Source: AP-15 sp963750195 (GTDB lineage: Bacteria > Pseudomonadota > Alphaproteobacteria > ATCC43930 > CGMCC-115725). From it: 64,000 nt of DNA. Made by a program: the position numbers and the translations under genes. Numbering within the stretch: position 1 is the first letter of the stretch; each line of letters opens with the position of its first letter. Shown here one piece after another: positions 1 to 9,855 of this stretch. The DNA is taken from positions 1 through 64,000 of the forward strand of contig CAVVPS010000014.1 of the NCBI GenBank assembly GCA_963750195.1. The letters run 5' to 3'. Below the pieces are notes generated by a model. That model saw only the letters and a program-made list of their open reading frames with translations, ran no database searches and was not told the DNA's origin.

Positions 1-1082
1 GCCCTTCATCACGTTGTGGCCGCGGATGGCGATCTCACCGATTTCGCCGTCCGGCGCGGTCTGGCCCGCCTCGTCGACGAGCCGCATCTGCACGCCCTCG
101 ACCGGGACGCCGATCGAGCCCGGCTTGCGGACCTGGCCGGGCAGGTTGAACGACGCCACCGGGGAGGTCTCCGACAACCGTAGCCCTCCAGGATGACGCA
201 GCCGAACTTCTCCTCGAACCCGCGCAGGATCTCCACCGGCATCGAGGCGCCGCCGGAGATGCACACGCGCAGCGTCGCCGCCTTCGCCGGGTCCGCCTCC
301 GGGTAGTGCAGCATGGCGGCGTACATGGTCGGCACGCCCTCGAAGATCGTCACCGCGTCGCGCTGGATGATGTCGAGCGCCTCGGCCCCGTCGAACCTGG
401 GCAGCAGCGTCAGCGTGCCCGCCGCCGCGACGGTGGCGTTCAGCCCGCAGGTCAGGCCGAAGACGTGGAACAGCGGCAGGCAGCCCATCACCACGTCGTC
501 CGGGCTGTTCTCCAGCAGGGTCCGCGCGGTGAGCTCGGCGTTGCGGGTCAGGCCGGCGTGGGTCAGCTCGGCCCCCTTCGGCTTGCCGGTAGTCCCCGAG
601 GTGTACAAGATCACCGCGTCGTCCTCGTCCTTCCGGCCGGACGGCACCGGCGCGGCAGCGTATTCCGCCTGGAGCAGGCTGGCGAGGCTCCGGCCGGTCC
701 GGCCGCGATCACCGGGGGCTCCGGCGTCGGCGGCGCCCTTGGCGGCCTCCCCGGCTGCCGTGTGCCACGCCAGCAGCACCTTAGCGCCGGAGTCGCTCAG
801 GTAGTAGCTGACCTCGCGGCTCTTGAGCAGCGGGTTCATCGGCACCACGACGGTGCCGGCGCGGAGCGCGCCGTAGAAGGCGATCGGGAACGCCGGGACG
901 TTCGGCAGCATGATCCCGACCCGGTCGCCGGGCTCCACCCCGGCGCCGGCCAGCAGCGTGCTCATCCGTCCGGCGGCCTCGCGCAGCTGGGCGTAGCCGA
1001 GGACGAGGTTGTCCAGGCGGATCGCGGGATGTCCCGGCTGATCCGCCGCCGCGCGCTCGAGTAGAGAACTGAGGTTCGTCAT
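1..1082 (-). pseudogene. AMP-dependent acyl-CoA ligase, N-terminal part, frameshifted, cut by the window edge
   Basis: Begins at ATG 1080-1082 (MTNLSSLLERAAADQPG) and runs off the left edge. It shows the ANL-superfamily layout: an N-terminal ligase lobe, then the phosphate-binding loop YTSGTTGKPKG, then LPLFHVFGL and the LEGYG motif that precedes the LSETSP adenylation motif. Just after LEGYG (about position 180) one base is missing; the LSETSPVASFNLPGQ continuation is in another frame. The family activates a carboxylic acid to acyl-AMP and then acyl-CoA; the substrate cannot be told. It lies 91 bp downstream of the SDR gene on the same strand, so the two are probably co-transcribed. Codon use is very GC-rich and looks actinobacterial. 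The frameshift may be a sequencing indel rather than real decay. Confidence 0.8.
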
Positions 1083-1173
1083 CGCACCCTTCCAAGCCCG
1101 CGTCGCTGCGGCCGTCGGGGCCGTGGCGGCCCACCTGCCAGCATGCTCCCGTCCCGGGGTGAATTCAATGCAC

Positions 1174-1909
1174 TCAGCCCCGGCCGATGTACGGCATCTT
1201 GGTCGCCGTGATCGTGAGGAACTGGACGTTCGCGTCGAGCGGCAGCGACGCCATGTAGAGCACCGCGTGGGCGACATGGCGGGCATCGAAGGTGGGCTCG
1301 CGGCGATGGAGCCGTCGGCCTGCAGCACCCCGCGGCTGAACCGCTCGGTGAGCTCGGTGGCCGCGTTGCCGATGTCGATCTGCCCGCAGGCGATGTCGAA
1401 CGCGCGGCCGTCCAGCGAGAGGGACTGGGTCAGGCCGGTGATCGCGTGCTTGGTAGCGGTGTAGGCCACGCTGTTCGGCCGGGGGGCATGCGCCGATATC
1501 GAGCCGTTGTTGATGATCCGCCCGCCGCGCGGATCCTGGGCCTTCATCATCCGCACCGCGTGCTGGGCACACAGGAAGGCGCCGGTCAGGTTGGTGTCGA
1601 CCACCTGCCGCCAGTCGGTCACGCCGAGCTCGTCCACCCCGGCCGCGGGCCCGAACACGCCGGCGTTGTTCACCAGCAGGTCAAGGCGCCCCCAGCGCTG
1701 TTGGACGGCCTCGAACAGGGCCGCCACCGACGGCGGCGAGGTCACGTCCGCCGGCACGACCAGCGCGGACGCGGGCCCCGCTTCGGCCGCCTCGCGCAGC
1801 GGCTCCTCGCGCCGGCCCGCCAGGGCGACCTGCCAGCCCGCGCCGAGCAGGGCCCCGGCGATGTGCCGGCCAGCCCGGATCCCGCCCCGGTGACCACGGC
1901 TACACCCAT
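1174..1909 (-). pseudogene. SDR family oxidoreductase with two frameshifts
   Basis: Start ATG 1907-1909 (MGVAVVTGAGSG) and stop at 1174 give about 245 codons, the normal classical SDR length. Seen across three frames: the TGxxxGxG nucleotide loop, the LVNNAG motif, a catalytic GSIS serine segment and YTATK (YxxxK). One base is missing near 1870, just after the glycine-rich loop. Another is missing near 1300, before EPTFDARHVAHAVLYM. Both lie in G/C runs. The family catalyses NAD(P)-dependent oxidoreduction; the substrate is unknown. It is placed before an acyl-CoA ligase, which fits fatty-acid or CoA-ester metabolism. Likely functional in the real genome if the indels are errors. Confidence 0.8.
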
Positions 1910-1953
1910 CGGTAAACCTCTTTCCTGGCCCCCTGTCGAGAGACCCACGGTTT

Positions 1954-2423
1954 CTACGGGACTACGGTGACCGGCCACCGGCCGGCCTTGACCAGCCGGA
2001 CCGCCAGCGACCCGATCCACCGGTGCCCGGCCTTGGCCGACGCGCCGACGACGACGGCGTCGGCACGGACCTCATCCGCCACCCGCCGCAGCTCGGTGAA
2101 CGGGTCGCCGCAGGCGGCGATGAACGTGAGCGGGACGCCCAGCGCGCCGGCGTATTCCTCGGCCCGCCGCCGCAGGTCCGCGGCGGTTTCCTGGAGCGCC
2201 TCTTCCTGCGCGGCGATCGCGCTCGCGCCCGCGCTAGCTGAGGCGCCGTACATGGCCGAGAGTGCTCCACGTAAACGCAGACCAGGCGGGCCCCCTGCCG
2301 CCGGGCCAGCCCGGCCGCGTACGCTCCGGCCCGCAGTGACGTGACCGAATCGTCGACCCCGACCAGGATGACCTTGGGGCCGTCGGTGCCCAGTTCGAAG
2401 GCTGCGGCTTCTTCGTCCGTCAC
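1954..2423 (-). pseudogene. Universal stress protein (UspA family), one frameshift
   Basis: Start GTG 2421-2423 (VTDEEAAAFELG). The N-terminal strand PKVILVGVDDSVTSLRAGAYAAGLARR and the C-terminal nucleotide-binding segment VVGASAKAGHRWIGSLAVRLV are typical Usp, but they are in different frames; the shift is near 2250. Rejoined length is about 156 aa, normal for a single-domain Usp. The start codon sits 6 nt after a perfect TATAAT (2435-2430, minus strand), which implies a leaderless mRNA as is common in actinobacteria. The family binds ATP and acts in stress or dormancy responses in the cytoplasm. Confidence 0.8.
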
Positions 2424-2429
2424 AACGGA

Positions 2430-2435
2430 ATTATA
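2430..2435 (-). promoter_or_regulatory. -10 hexamer TATAAT, probably for leaderless usp mRNA
   Basis: On the minus strand TATAAT ends 6 nt before the GTG of the Usp gene, so transcription starting at the usual distance would begin at or next to the G of GTG. There is no room for a Shine-Dalgarno sequence. This is an inference from spacing. Confidence 0.5.
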
Positions 2436-2440
2436 GGAAG

Positions 2441-2471
2441 AAGCCGGGGACCCTCGCGGATCCCCCGGCTT
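2441..2471 (-). terminator. Hairpin between the SnoaL-like and usp genes
   Basis: A perfect 9-bp inverted repeat AAGCCGGGG / CCCCGGCTT (2441-2449 and 2463-2471) with a 13-nt loop lies 12 nt past the stop of the SnoaL-like gene and just upstream of the usp promoter. It has no U-tract, which is usual for GC-rich actinobacterial terminators. Confidence 0.5.
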
Positions 2472-2482
2472 GGCGGTCAAGG

Positions 2483-2882
2483 CTAGAGGGGAATCTCTGT
2501 CCCGAGGTGCCAGGCGTCGGCCGCGATCCGCCACGTTCCGTCCGGCTGGGCCGCACGACGGCGCAGCCGTGACCGAGGTACCTGACCTGCTCACCGTCGG
2601 GCCCGGTACCCGCGGTGCGCCGCTCGCAGACCGCCAGCACCAGGCCCGGGGCCTGCAGTACGGTCGCGATCTGGACGGCCAGCGGCAGCCGCAGGGCCAT
2701 GAAGCAGGTCAGGGCGTTGCGGACCGCCCCGTCGGCCATCGCCAGCGACGTCACCAGGTGACAAGCCGGGCGTCGCGCTCGTACTGCGCGAGGGCAGCTT
2801 CGAGGTCGCCGTCGCTGAACACCAGTTCCCAAAGGGGACGGAAGAATCGTCGAAAAGCGGGCACCCTTGCATCGGAAATCAT
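2483..2882 (-). pseudogene. SnoaL-like / NTF2-fold protein with at least two frameshifts
   Basis: Pieces in three frames make one protein. It starts MISDARVPAFRRFF...ELVFSDGDLEAALAQYERDARL, continues ALTCFMALRLPLAVQIATVLQAPGLVLAVCERR...YLGHGCAVVR, and ends DGTWRIAADAWHLGTEIPL before a stop at 2483. The pattern (helix, then four strands ending in W-R-I-x-x-D-x-W) is that of nuclear-transport-factor-2-like polyketide-cyclase/SnoaL proteins. About 132 aa, normal for the fold. Function unknown. It is the last gene of the actinobacterial-looking block. Confidence 0.6.
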
Positions 2883-2928
2883 CAACCGTCTGCGATCGTT
2901 CTAGAAGAAGACCCCCACTAAACGGGAG

Positions 2929-3312
2929 GTGGTCGCAATAAACGAGGTCATCGACGAAATGGCCGGGATGCTGGAAGCGAAGCCAGAAGACACGGGTGTC
3001 GATCTACACCGATATCAAAAACGATCTTCCAATGACTGTGGCGGATCGAGTGCAACTTCAACAGGTGCTTATGAACTTGATGCTGAATGGCATCGAGGCG
3101 ATGAAGAACACGGACGGCGGCGTGGTTACGGTGAAGTCGCGATTGGGCGAGGACGGGCAAATTGAGATCTCTGTCAATGACACCGGGCCCGGGCTACCCC
3201 CGGGCAAGGCCGACCAGATATTTGATGCGTTCTTTACTACGAAACCACAAGGTAGCGGAATGGGCCTGGCAATCAGCAAGTCGATCGTCGAATCGCATGG
3301 CGGCCGTTTGCC
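2929..3312 (+). pseudogene. C-terminal fragment of a sensor histidine kinase
   Basis: Only the catalytic ATPase end of a two-component kinase remains: the RVQLQQVLMNLMLNGIEAM N-box, the VNDTGPGLPPGKADQIFDAFFTTK G1/F-box, the GSGMGLAISKSIVESHGG G2 box. One frameshift lies near 2995. The sensory part and the phospho-accepting histidine are absent on the left. On the right it ends abruptly at SHGGRL, where these kinases normally have about 15 more residues. At that point a radical SAM sequence begins in another frame. The sequence closely resembles kinases abundant in soil Acidobacteria and Proteobacteria. It is a remnant. Confidence 0.75.
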
Positions 3313-4277
3313 GGGAGATCGAAAGGCTCTACGGTCCCAAAAAGGACCTGATGCTCATGGATAATAACGTCGTAGCGTCGCCGCGCTTCCGGGACATCAT
3401 CGCCGAGATAAGAGACTTAGGGTTTACACCGGGAGCCAAACTCAAGCGCGAGCACGAGCGTACGGCGTCTCAGCGGCGCGTGGATTTCAACCAGGGCGTC
3501 GATGCGCGAATCCTCTGTAGGGACAAGATTTACCTAAAGCTGCTGGCAAGCATCTGCCTCAAGCCCCTGCGCATCGCCTTTGACCATCTTGGCGTCAAAG
3601 GCCCTTATGAAACGGCCGTGCGGTATCCGCATGAGTTCGGGCTTACCGAGCTCTCAAACTACATGCTCTATAATTTCCATGACGGCCCGCTCGACCTCTT
3701 CGAACGAATGCGCCTCAACGTCGAGTTGAACGAAGAGCTGGGCGTGCGCATCTGGTCATTCCCGATGCGGTATCAGCCGACCGACCGTCCGGACCGGGGC
3801 CACGTCGGGCCGAAGTGGACGCGCTACCAGCTGCGCTCGATGCAGACCATCCTGCAAGCCACCCACGGCGTCGTCAGCGGCGCGCCTGACTTCTTTAAGC
3901 GCGCCTTCGGCGACACGGCGGCGGATTTCGAAGACATCCTGCTGATGCCCCACGATTTCATTTTCAACCGGGATTGGTACGAACGGTTCGACGGCCCGGG
4001 CACGTTTGACGAATATCGCGCCGTGTTTCGCCGCCTTGGGCCCGGCGAGCGCGCTGAGCTGGTCGAGCTGCTGTCGTCTTGCGACCCCCACGCGTTCGTG
4101 TTGCTGGGGGCTCGGGCTTCGACGAAGCGGTTGCGGGAGGTGCTGCCGTTCTACATCCCTGTTCCCAAGAACGAGCTTTTCCGCATCTGGCGGCAGCGGA
4201 AGGCCCTGACGCGGGACGAGCCCACGGTGAGCCTGCCCGAGGATGAGCGGGTCGAAGACGCGGGGCTGCAACTGTAG
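3313..4277 (+). pseudogene. C-terminal part of a radical SAM-type protein, 5' end lost
   Basis: Recognisable from about 3320 (REIERLYGPKKDLMLMDNN) with FNQGVDARIL, IAFDHLGVKGPYE, YNFHDGPLDLFERMRL and WSFPMRYQP. These look like the second half of a radical SAM TIM barrel followed by a family-specific C-terminus ending at 4277. The cluster-binding CxxxCxxC segment is missing because the open frame fuses into the histidine-kinase fragment. It ends 58 bp before the HSP90-like gene on the same strand, so it may originally have headed that operon. Assignment to radical SAM rests on pattern memory and is moderate. Not expected to be functional as it stands. Confidence 0.5.
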
Positions 4278-4335
4278 GATGAACCGCTGATCGCATCCGA
4301 TATCCTGGGAAACCGGAGAGGCAGAGGGCTGCAGC

Positions 4336-5952
4336 ATGATCGGTGACGGCGGGGCGATCCGTGCGAGCCGTGATGCGGACGCCGGACCAAGGGCAATTGA
4401 GGAGCCCGTCGGCGTCGCGGCTGATGAGATCGTCATCGGCAAGGACGTGCTCGAACTCGTGTCGAGCGCAATGTATGTCGACCCGATGACGATCTACCGC
4501 GAATATCTTCAGAACGCCGCGGACGCTATCGATGAAGCGAAGCGTACGGGCTTGCTGGCCGCCGGCGAGCGCGGCCAGGTAATGATCGATGTGGACCCGG
4601 CGTCGCGGAGCGTGCGCATCCGGGACAATGGCGTCGGCCTTCGCTGGCCGGCCTTCACCCGCCGGCTGACCGCGCTTGGCGCCAGCGCCAAGCGCGGCAC
4701 GGGCGCACGCGGCTTTCGGGGCGTCGGCCGTCTCGCCGGCTTGGGGTACGTCCAGGAACTTATCTTCCGCTCTCGGACGGACGGGGAAGGCCGAGTTTCC
4801 GAATTGCGCTGGGATGGCCGCGCCCTGCGTTCGGCGTTCCGGGACGCCGATTTTCCGGGCGGTGTTGCCGAACTGATCAGGAGGATCGTGACATCACGGC
4901 GGGTTGACCCTGACGGCTATCCCGACCGCTTTTTCGAAGTCGAGCTCAAGGGCATTGTTCGCGTGCGGAGCGACAAGCTCATGAGCCCTACGGCGATCGC
5001 CGAGTATCTGGCGCAGGTCGCCCCGGTCCCCTTCACGCCTGAGTTCAGCTTCGGAGGCGAGATCAACGCGGCCCTGAGTGACGCGGTTGAACTCGGTGAC
5101 CTGGAGGTGCGCATCACCGGCCTCGAACAACCGGTTTATCACCCGTACCGGGATAGTTTCACTGCCGGTAACCGCATCAGCCCCTTCGAGAGGGTCGAGA
5201 TCATCAAGGTGCCAGGAATGGAGGGAGAGCCGGCGGCGATAGCCTGGCTGCTCCACCACGATTACGATGGAACGATCCCGAGCGGCTCGCTGGTCAAGGG
5301 GCTCCGCCTGCGGTGCGGCAACATACAGGTCGGCGGAAATACGCTGCTCGAAGACCTGTTCGCCGAGCCCCGCTTCAACGGCTGGTCGGTGGGTGAGGTG
5401 CACGTAGTCGACCGGCGCATCGTTCCGAATGGACGGCGCGACAATTTCGAGCAGAATGCGCATTTCAACAATCTGCTGAACCACCTGACCCCCGCTGCGC
5501 GCAAGATCGCCCGGCTTTGCCGCACCAACTCCATCAGGCGCAGATGGGGGCGCGAGTTCGAGCTCCGCGAGGGCGCGGTGCTTGAGAAGCTGGGTATCCT
5601 CGCGCAGGGCAGCCTTGGGGCGGCTGGACGGGCGAAAATCATGGTAACGGCCGATCAGGAACTTTCGGCGATGCAGAAGATCGCGCGAATGGACTCGCTT
5701 GCCGATCACAACCCCGAGATGCTCGTGCAGAAAATTGAGGGGCTCCGCGCCGAGCTGAAGCGCTCAACGGAAGGGAATGAGTTTGAGATCTCGCCGCTGG
5801 GGGCGCTCCCGGCCAGGAAACGCAAGATGTATGAGCACCTCTTCGAGCTGGTTTACGAATGTTCCGCCAATCGGGCCGCGGCAAAGGCCCTTGTCGATCG
5901 GATTCTCAAGAAACTCAGTGAACCTGTTACCCACGGCGCGGTCTCCCGGTAG
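4336..5952 (+). CDS. HSP90-like GHKL ATPase (first of two)
   Basis: 538 aa. The GHKL (Bergerat) ATP-binding fold is clear. Motif I is YREYLQNAADAID (E56 and N60, same spacing as the catalytic Glu and Mg-ligand Asn of Hsp90). Motif II is RDNGVG (D97). The glycine-rich lid is ARGFRGVGRLAGL (about 125-137). The N-terminal domain is followed by an Hsp90-middle-like region containing the conserved stretch RRIVPNGRRDNFE (about 367-379) and a helical C-terminus. It lacks the charged linker and MEEVD tail of housekeeping HtpG. Predicted role: ATP-driven conformational sensor or chaperone in the cytoplasm. It precedes the PIN-like gene by 88 bp and a paralogue follows, which suggests one operon. Intact, with no frameshift. 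Confidence 0.85.
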   Translation: MIGDGGAIRASRDADAGPRAIEEPVGVAADEIVIGKDVLELVSSAMYVDPMTIYREYLQNAADAIDEAKRTGLLAAGERGQVMIDVDPASRSVRIRDNGVGLRWPAFTRRLTALGASAKRGTGARGFRGVGRLAGLGYVQELIFRSRTDGEGRVSELRWDGRALRSAFRDADFPGGVAELIRRIVTSRRVDPDGYPDRFFEVELKGIVRVRSDKLMSPTAIAEYLAQVAPVPFTPEFSFGGEINAALSDAVELGDLEVRITGLEQPVYHPYRDSFTAGNRISPFERVEIIKVPGMEGEPAAIAWLLHHDYDGTIPSGSLVKGLRLRCGNIQVGGNTLLEDLFAEPRFNGWSVGEVHVVDRRIVPNGRRDNFEQNAHFNNLLNHLTPAARKIARLCRTNSIRRRWGREFELREGAVLEKLGILAQGSLGAAGRAKIMVTADQELSAMQKIARMDSLADHNPEMLVQKIEGLRAELKRSTEGNEFEISPLGALPARKRKMYEHLFELVYECSANRAAAKALVDRILKKLSEPVTHGAVSR

Positions 5953-6040
5953 GGACGCGAAAGGCAGCGAGCAACCGGCATGATCCCGCTGGCGAGCGTA
6001 ATCGAATAGCAAAGTTTCCGGGGGAGAAGCTGGACGCTGG

Positions 6041-7903
6041 ATGCGATTGGACCCGCTCACCCGCGACTACCGCGCCTTTATGGAAGAACTTGTCGAGGTT
6101 CTTCAGGCCGAAAACACGCGCTACTACCTCGATACATCGCTGCTTATGTGGCTGGTCAGGGTAGGGTCGGTCGCGCGGGGGGAGTTCATCGCCTGGTGCA
6201 ACACTCGGCCTGCGAAAACCGTGCGTGTGCCGGTATGGGCAGCACACGAGCTGCACAGGCATTTGGTGAGGGGGACGGTTGCCGACAATGTACGAAGCAC
6301 TTTGGGAGAGACCGCGGCGAAATACGGCGAGTTTGCGCGGCTGGCGGTTGAGCGGGCCGAAGAGGCAGTCTGTCTGGCAAAGGGTCACGCAGGGCGAGCG
6401 GGCTATATCGGCGAGGTTCAACAATGGCTTGCCCGTTTGCCACAATTGATCAGTGTTGTCGCTGCTAACGACAGTCAGGTTCGGCAAGCAGCCGAGGAGG
6501 TGATCGGCTTCGTCAACGAGCATGTGCTTGCCACCGATATCGCCCCCTTTGTGGAGAAACTGAGCCTCACCGGCGAATTTCGCTTTAGCCATCACATCCC
6601 GCCGGGCTTTCACGACAAAAAGATCGAGGATCGGTACGGCGATGTCATCATTTGGGAGGAGATGCTGGTTGACCTCGTCCGGAGCGAGGGGGAGGACGCA
6701 CCCGGCCAGGCTGTTCTGATTTCACGCGACCAGAAGACGGACTGGGTATCCGCCGCGTCTTTCTTGCGAGATCAAGACGGTGTGGAGCAGAGATCGAGCC
6801 GGGAGTACGAACTCGACGTCAGCCGTCCACTGCCTCTGTTGCTCCACGAGTTCGCCAGGCGAAGCGTGGCCGAGCGTTTGTACGTTACGCATCCCAGCTT
6901 TTTGGCCAGTGTACTCGAATATGGAGCACGCCGCCGCGGGGAACCGAGCGGCGTGGGACAGTGGCTCGCCGCGTTTCACCCGCCGGACGTTCTAGATCGG
7001 CTCGCGGGGATTGCGCTCGCAGTGGCATCCGCCGCGGCGGATGCCGGAGCAGCATCGCCAGCTGACAGCCCTGCGCCGTCGGTAGATATGGCGGTGCCGG
7101 AAGGGGCGCCGGAAGACGCTTTCAATTTTCGGGGAGAATTTCCTGCGACCGTCATGGCACCGGTCGTCGTCGAGGAAATTCAACGCTGCCAGAATACGCT
7201 TCCAGCGGAGCAGCCGGATTTAATCGGCCAATGGGTTGGAGAACTTCAGAAAAATAGGCTTTCACCGTTCAAGTTTGGTCGCATTTTGGCCGATCTCGTG
7301 ATCGGCAATTTTCCGGGATGGCCGCAGCAAATTTCCGCGGTGGTCACACAGCTGTCCACTCTCCTGGAACCGGAGAATTTGAATCGGGTCGTTCTGGCGA
7401 TCCTGACATCTATTTATTTCGACAGTTACGGCGAGCTGCGCCAGCGGCCGCGGGTTTACCTCGGCACCAGCGTCCTGGCGCTTGAGACGGGTGCTCACCT
7501 AAAAGGCGCATTCACCACGCTTCACCGTTTTCTCCGGGAGGCGGACGCGATGCTGCCCTATCTGCCCGGCGCGGGTCGGGCCCGCGTGCCCTTTAAAATC
7601 GACATCGTGCCAGGGAGTGGCAAAGTCTCGAACCGAATCCGGGACATCCGTCTCGGTGCTCAGACAGCACTCGCGGAAAACCTCTCGCCCGATAACCCGC
7701 GCCTGCTGTCAACCTTGCTGGGCCGTCCGTCCGCTGATGGGTGTACCGGCATTGAGGTACGCGCTCTGATCGCTCGGGAATATCTGGTGCCGCCGGATCT
7801 CATGAGCGCAGCGGACGACAGAAAGAGGCTTACATGGGATGCCGAGACTGGCCTTGTCAGCTTGGATACCAGTAGCGACGGCGGACTGAGCGAAGATGGC
7901 TAA
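6041..7903 (+). CDS. PIN-like nuclease-domain protein, 620 aa
   Basis: The N-terminal about 240 residues match the large PIN-like (PIN_8 type) layout: YYLDTSLL near the start (D31), E70 after the second strand, the hallmark DRYGDVIIWEEML (D201), and VLISRDQKTDW (D230/D234). These acidic residues would form the metal site of an RNase-type nuclease. The remaining about 380 residues are a helical region of unknown fold with an Ala/Pro-rich hinge (about 330-360). The stop codon overlaps the ATG of the second HSP90-like gene by 8 bp, so translation is probably coupled. An effector role is an inference from a nuclease placed between two regulatory ATPases. Intact. Confidence 0.75.
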   Translation: MRLDPLTRDYRAFMEELVEVLQAENTRYYLDTSLLMWLVRVGSVARGEFIAWCNTRPAKTVRVPVWAAHELHRHLVRGTVADNVRSTLGETAAKYGEFARLAVERAEEAVCLAKGHAGRAGYIGEVQQWLARLPQLISVVAANDSQVRQAAEEVIGFVNEHVLATDIAPFVEKLSLTGEFRFSHHIPPGFHDKKIEDRYGDVIIWEEMLVDLVRSEGEDAPGQAVLISRDQKTDWVSAASFLRDQDGVEQRSSREYELDVSRPLPLLLHEFARRSVAERLYVTHPSFLASVLEYGARRRGEPSGVGQWLAAFHPPDVLDRLAGIALAVASAAADAGAASPADSPAPSVDMAVPEGAPEDAFNFRGEFPATVMAPVVVEEIQRCQNTLPAEQPDLIGQWVGELQKNRLSPFKFGRILADLVIGNFPGWPQQISAVVTQLSTLLEPENLNRVVLAILTSIYFDSYGELRQRPRVYLGTSVLALETGAHLKGAFTTLHRFLREADAMLPYLPGAGRARVPFKIDIVPGSGKVSNRIRDIRLGAQTALAENLSPDNPRLLSTLLGRPSADGCTGIEVRALIAREYLVPPDLMSAADDRKRLTWDAETGLVSLDTSSDGGLSEDG

Positions 7904-8925
7904 GAGCGCCGAAGCTGACCCTGCGTCCATGCACCATCGCCGGCCCCATATCGGCGCCTTTGTTCTGGAAACCCTGACGCTCGGCATGTACGGAGAACCG
8001 CGCCATGCGCTGCGAGAATATATCCAGAACTCATTCGACGCCATCCGAGCGGCCACGCGCCAAAAATTCCTAACCGACCGCGGCCGGATCGATATCACGA
8101 TTGGGCCGGATACGATCCGCATTCGGGATAACGGGCTCGGCGTCCGCGCGGATATGGCCTGGAACACCTTGACGTCGGTCGGGGCGTCACGAAAAGATCG
8201 CGAACGGGATGCCGGATTCCGTGGGATCGGTCGCTTTGGCGGCATGGCGTACTGCAATCTGCTGACATTTCGGACGACGTTCCCTGGGGAAGAGGTGGTT
8301 ACAACGGTCCGCTTCAATTGCAGATTGCTTCGCGCGGAGATGGACCCGGATCAGGGCGGCAACGCCGAACTTGCGAAGCTCCTTGAAGACGCAATCACCT
8401 TTGAGCAAAAGGAGGATGCGGCCGCATCGGAAGATCATTATTTCGAGGTTACGCTCTCCGGACTGGAGGAAGCCCCGGAGACGCTTAAGCAGCCGGACAA
8501 GGTGAAGGAATACCTTTCAGAAACCGTCCCGGTTGGTTTCGAACCAAGTTGGTCGCATCGGAATAGCATCGAGTTCCGACTTTCAGACCTATTTTGGTGA
8601 ACCATTGGAAACGGTTGACGTTTTCGTGAGCTCCGAAGGAGGCGCGCCGGATCCCTGTCTATAAGCCGTATGGCGATACCTATCAGCTGGGCAAGGGCAC
8701 AGCGCAATTGGCGACGGTCGAATTCTTCACGGGAAAGGACAACGGATATTGGCGCCTCAACAAATCTGGCGCAGTTACGGATTGGCTGGCGCGGGGCCTT
8801 CGTGTCCGGGTCCGAAATACCCAAATCGATGGCACGGATCTGCTTGAGAACTTGTTTACGCAAGCGAAGCCTTCTTACGGACGCTTCTCCACTTGGTATG
8901 TTGGAGAGATCCACATCAACCCTGA

Positions 8926-9855
8926 GTGTCTGACTACGAATTGGAATGGTTGTGTCCGGAGTATGCCACTCTCCTCATGAGGAGCTGAACCGAGGCGATG
9001 ATCAGCCAGGCTTTAGCGCTGGCGATCGATGCTTCGAAGTCTTTGGCCAGGCGCCGGTTACGATTGAGCCAGGCAAGGGTCCGTTCGACTACCCAGCGGC
9101 GGGGGAGGGGTTCGAAGCCGACGGCGTGGGCCGAGCGCTTGACGATTTCGACAGTCCACTGACCGAAATTCCTCAAGGCGTCGAGCAGCTTTTGCCCGGC
9201 ATAGGCGCCATCGGCAAACAGATGGCGCAGCCACGGAAAGAGGTCGTGGATCGCTTCGATCACCAGCACCGCGCCGTCGCGATCTTGCACATCAGCGGGA
9301 TGGACATCGGCCCCGATCAGCAGGCCGGTGGTATCGGTGACGATGTGGCGTTTACGCCCTTTGACCTTCTTGCCGGCATCATAACCGCGCGGCCCGCCGC
9401 TCTCGGTGGTCTTGACCGACTGGCTGTCGATCACTCCGGCGGTCGGGCTCGCCTCCCGGCCCGCCGCCTCGCGCGCTCGCAGCAGAAGCTCGAAGTTGAT
9501 GCGCTCCAAGATGCCGTCGTCCCGCCACGCGTAGAAGTATCGCTGAACCGTCGAATAGTGTGGAAACTCGCGCGGCAGCATCCGCCATTGGCACCCGGTT
9601 CTGGCGATGTAGAACAATGCATTGACGACCGCGATCAATTCGGTTTTCCGGGGGCGTCCCAACAGTTTGGGGGCCGGCAGCTGGGGCTCGATCACGTTCC
9701 ACTCGGCCTCGGTGACATCGCTTGCGTAACGTAGCCCCTTGCGCAGATACTGCGGGCGAGTGATTTCGGTCCACATGTTGTGCCTCGATGCTTGCTTGTC
9801 ACAACCATCTAACCATAACTTACTGGAATCACTCAACTCATTTCAGGTCAGACAC
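8926..9855 (-). mobile_element. IS5-family insertion sequence (IS1031-like), 930 bp
   Basis: Both ends carry GTGTCTGAC as inverted repeats (8926-8934 and 9847-9855), and the element is flanked by TGA direct repeats (8923-8925 and 9856-9858). A TNA target duplication of 3 bp is typical of the IS1031 group. The single transposase is on the minus strand. It interrupts the second HSP90-like gene. Confidence 0.85.
8934..9776 (-). CDS. IS5-family transposase
   Basis: About 280 aa from ATG 9774-9776 (MWTEITRPQYLRKG); an in-frame TTG at 9834-9836 would add 20 residues. The N-terminal DUF4096-type region (SDVTEAEWNVIEPQLP, YIARTGCQWRMLP) is followed by a DDE domain: VIDSQSVKTTE (first D), HLFADGAYAGQKL (second D) and RRWVVERTLAWLNRNRRL (E). 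Length and motifs match IS1031-type transposases that act by cut-and-paste. It ends just inside the element's right inverted repeat. Apparently intact. Confidence 0.9.
   Translation of the reverse strand: MWTEITRPQYLRKGLRYASDVTEAEWNVIEPQLPAPKLLGRPRKTELIAVVNALFYIARTGCQWRMLPREFPHYSTVQRYFYAWRDDGILERINFELLLRAREAAGREASPTAGVIDSQSVKTTESGGPRGYDAGKKVKGRKRHIVTDTTGLLIGADVHPADVQDRDGAVLVIEAIHDLFPWLRHLFADGAYAGQKLLDALRNFGQWTVEIVKRSAHAVGFEPLPRRWVVERTLAWLNRNRRLAKDFEASIASAKAWLIIASVQLLMRRVAYSGHNHSNS

Noticed and set aside
8708..8980. Separate 90-aa gene
   Set aside because: It is the middle portion of the second HSP90-like protein, bounded by a frameshift and the IS5-type insertion.
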